DNA of 64,000 nt, taken from GCA-2683825 sp965662355. Its GTDB lineage: Bacteria > Planctomycetota > UBA1135 > GCA-002686595. Where the stretch lies: the NCBI GenBank assembly GCA_965662355.1, contig CBFIHP010000023.1:13484-77483 (forward strand). The letters run 5' to 3'. The notes under the pieces were generated by a model that saw only the letters and a program-made list of their open reading frames with translations, did no database searches and had not been told where the DNA came from. Position 1 is the stretch's first letter. Each line of letters starts with the position of its first letter. Below, one piece after another: positions 62,574 to 64,000 of this stretch. The translations under genes were made by a program, and so were the position numbers.

Positions 62574-64000
62574 TTGAAGGGTCTCGATCCCGACCTGCGT
62601 TCCCTCCAGGAGGTGCGCGATTCCGTCGAGCGTGCGTACGCTGCCCACCAGCAGATCGCGCGCGCTTCTCAGGACCAAATCGACCGCATCTGCGCGGCGA
62701 TGGTCGCCGCTATCCGCACAGCGGCCCATGACCTCGCCAAGTTGGCGGTCGAGGAGACCGGCATAGGTCAGGTGCATTACAAGATCCTGAAGAATCTCTT
62801 CGCGGCGGAGGGAACGTGGGATTCCATTCGCGATGAAAAGACCTGCGGGATCATCTCGCGCAACGCGAAGAGCGGCGTGGTGGAAATCGCCACCCCGGTG
62901 GGGGTCGTGGCCGGCATCGTGCCGACGACCAATCCCACCTCGACGGCGATCTTCAAGGCCTTGATCGCCGTCAAAGGGCGCAACGCGATGGTGTTGAGCC
63001 CGCACCCGCGTGCGCGCCGATGTATCGGCGAAACCGTCGAGGTCTTGCGGCGCGCCATCGAACGAGCCGGCGCTCCGCCGGATCTCGTCTGTTGCCTGGG
63101 CGAACCGACCATCGAGTCGACCGGCGCGCTGATGAAGCACAAAAAGGTGGCGCTGATCCTGGCGACCGGTGGATCGGGGCTCGTGCGCGCCGCGTACAGC
63201 TCGGGCAAACCCGCCTTCGGCGTCGGCCCGGGCAACGTTCCCTGCTACGTCGATCGCTCGGCGCGCATCGAAGAGGCTGCGCGCTGGATCACCTCCAGCC
63301 AGAGCTTCGACAACGCGACCTTCTGCTGTTCCGAGCAGGCCCTGGTGCTGGACCGCCCGATCGCCGAAGGCTTGATCGGAGCATTGCAGAAACGCGGTGC
63401 CCATCTCTGCAATGAGGAGGAAACACGGAAATTGTCCTCCCGCTGCAATGTAGGTGGGCACATGTCGCCCGACATCGTGGGACAGGACCCCTGGCGTGTG
63501 GCCGAGCTGGCGGGCTTTCGGGTTCCGCGCGAGACGACGATCCTGCTGGCCCACCAGGACGGTGTGGGGCGGGACCATCCGCTATCGATCGAGATTCTTT
63601 GTCCCCTGCTGTCGATCCACACGGTCGAAGGCCCGGAAGAGGGCTGCGAGACCTCCATAGCGCTCCTGAAGTACGGAGGTCTCGGCCACACGCTCGGCGT
63701 CTGGGCCGAGGACGAGAGCGTGCTCGAGGCCTTCTTCCTGGAGAAACCCGCGAGCCGCATCGTGGTCAATGGGCCCACGTCCCAGGGGGCCGTCGGGTAC
63801 AGCACCAACCTCGTGCCTTCGGTCAGTCTCGGCTGCGGGCCCCTGGCGGGAAACATCACCTCCGACAACATCAGTGCGCGACACCTGTTGAACATCAAGC
63901 GGGCGGCCTTTCGCCACGAGCACTGGGACACGACGGACGAGCGCGATCACGCGCGCGCCGCACGCTGGTCCGGCGACAGCGCGCCGCGCGGCAGCGGCTT
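62574..64000 (+). CDS. CoA-acylating aldehyde dehydrogenase of the BMC (PduP/EutE-like), 3' partial
   Basis: Open from the TTG at 62574 (15 bp after the shell gene) to the window edge, 475 codons seen. It matches the acylating ALDH group: SLQEVRDSVERAYAAHQQ at the start, ATPVGVVAGIVPTTNPTSTA, ATGGSGLVRAAYSSGKPAFG then GPGNVPCYVDRSA for the cofactor, and the catalytic cysteine in NATFCCSEQ. It converts an aldehyde made inside the compartment to acyl-CoA. Planctomycete BMC loci of the fucose/rhamnose type carry such an enzyme; the substrate here is not proven. The tail (DERDHARAARWSGDSAP) may be an extension or linker. Confidence 0.9.
   Translation, partial: MKGLDPDLRSLQEVRDSVERAYAAHQQIARASQDQIDRICAAMVAAIRTAAHDLAKLAVEETGIGQVHYKILKNLFAAEGTWDSIRDEKTCGIISRNAKSGVVEIATPVGVVAGIVPTTNPTSTAIFKALIAVKGRNAMVLSPHPRARRCIGETVEVLRRAIERAGAPPDLVCCLGEPTIESTGALMKHKKVALILATGGSGLVRAAYSSGKPAFGVGPGNVPCYVDRSARIEEAARWITSSQSFDNATFCCSEQALVLDRPIAEGLIGALQKRGAHLCNEEETRKLSSRCNVGGHMSPDIVGQDPWRVAELAGFRVPRETTILLAHQDGVGRDHPLSIEILCPLLSIHTVEGPEEGCETSIALLKYGGLGHTLGVWAEDESVLEAFFLEKPASRIVVNGPTSQGAVGYSTNLVPSVSLGCGPLAGNITSDNISARHLLNIKRAAFRHEHWDTTDERDHARAARWSGDSAPRGSG

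Overview
The window is GC-rich, densely coded bacterial chromosome and fits the Planctomycetota. Pointers are a tetratricopeptide protein with two RNA-polymerase-alpha-CTD-like modules, many large secreted TPR lipoproteins, a multihaem cytochrome lipoprotein, long low-complexity tails on housekeeping proteins, and a bacterial microcompartment (BMC) locus opening at the right edge. MurA, MreC/D, PBP2 and RodA indicate a peptidoglycan wall. I see no rRNA or tRNA gene, CRISPR array, insertion sequence or phage gene. Many same-strand neighbours overlap by ATGA or GTGA, so translationally coupled operons are common.

Layout. 1-3.6 kb: a 5'-truncated membrane TPR protein coupled to a sulfatase-fold lipoprotein. 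3.6-6.6 kb (minus): pruA-nadA. 6.7-8.5 kb: an eboA-eboB pair. 8.6-10.2 kb (minus): an amidohydrolase and a lone pseudopilin separated by a clear terminator. 10.4-16.1 kb: a QueD-like protein, a small membrane protein coupled to a sodium/solute symporter, a convergent antiporter-EIIA fusion, and miaB. 16.1-17.7 kb: a secreted protein gene and, beside it, a scrambled relic of a second copy. 18.1-25 kb: two family 2 glycosyltransferases, malate dehydrogenase, ribD and a large lipoprotein with an HExxH motif. 25-31 kb (minus): TPR-alphaCTD gene, ruvA, serA, serB and a class V aminotransferase that probably completes the phosphorylated serine pathway.

31.4-43.4 kb is mostly rightward housekeeping: HIT protein, murA, ffh, rpsP, an HhH-GPD/4Fe-4S protein with a histone-H1-like tail, maf, rpmE, prfA, a membrane protein, prmC, ssb and a moaD-moaE fusion. 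43.5-50 kb: ETF-ubiquinone oxidoreductase, leucyl aminopeptidase, an octahaem cytochrome/HEAT/TPR lipoprotein and a membrane protein. 50.2-55.6 kb: two secreted proteins and an envelope-glycosylation trio (GT2, tandem LAB_N membrane protein, ArnT-like transferase). 55.7-62.1 kb: an elongasome operon mreC-mreD-PBP2-rodA in which PBP2 has an unusually large N-terminal insertion. 62.2-64 kb: a BMC-H shell protein and a CoA-acylating aldehyde dehydrogenase running off the edge.

The most unusual items are the relic at 16.1-16.3 kb, whose blocks keep the order of the intact gene but alternate in orientation; the endonuclease-III-fold protein lacking both catalytic residues and carrying an H1-like tail; the expanded PBP2; the HExxH lipoprotein; and a structured minus-strand transcript end upstream of ffh. 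All family assignments come from reading motifs by eye; no database search was run.
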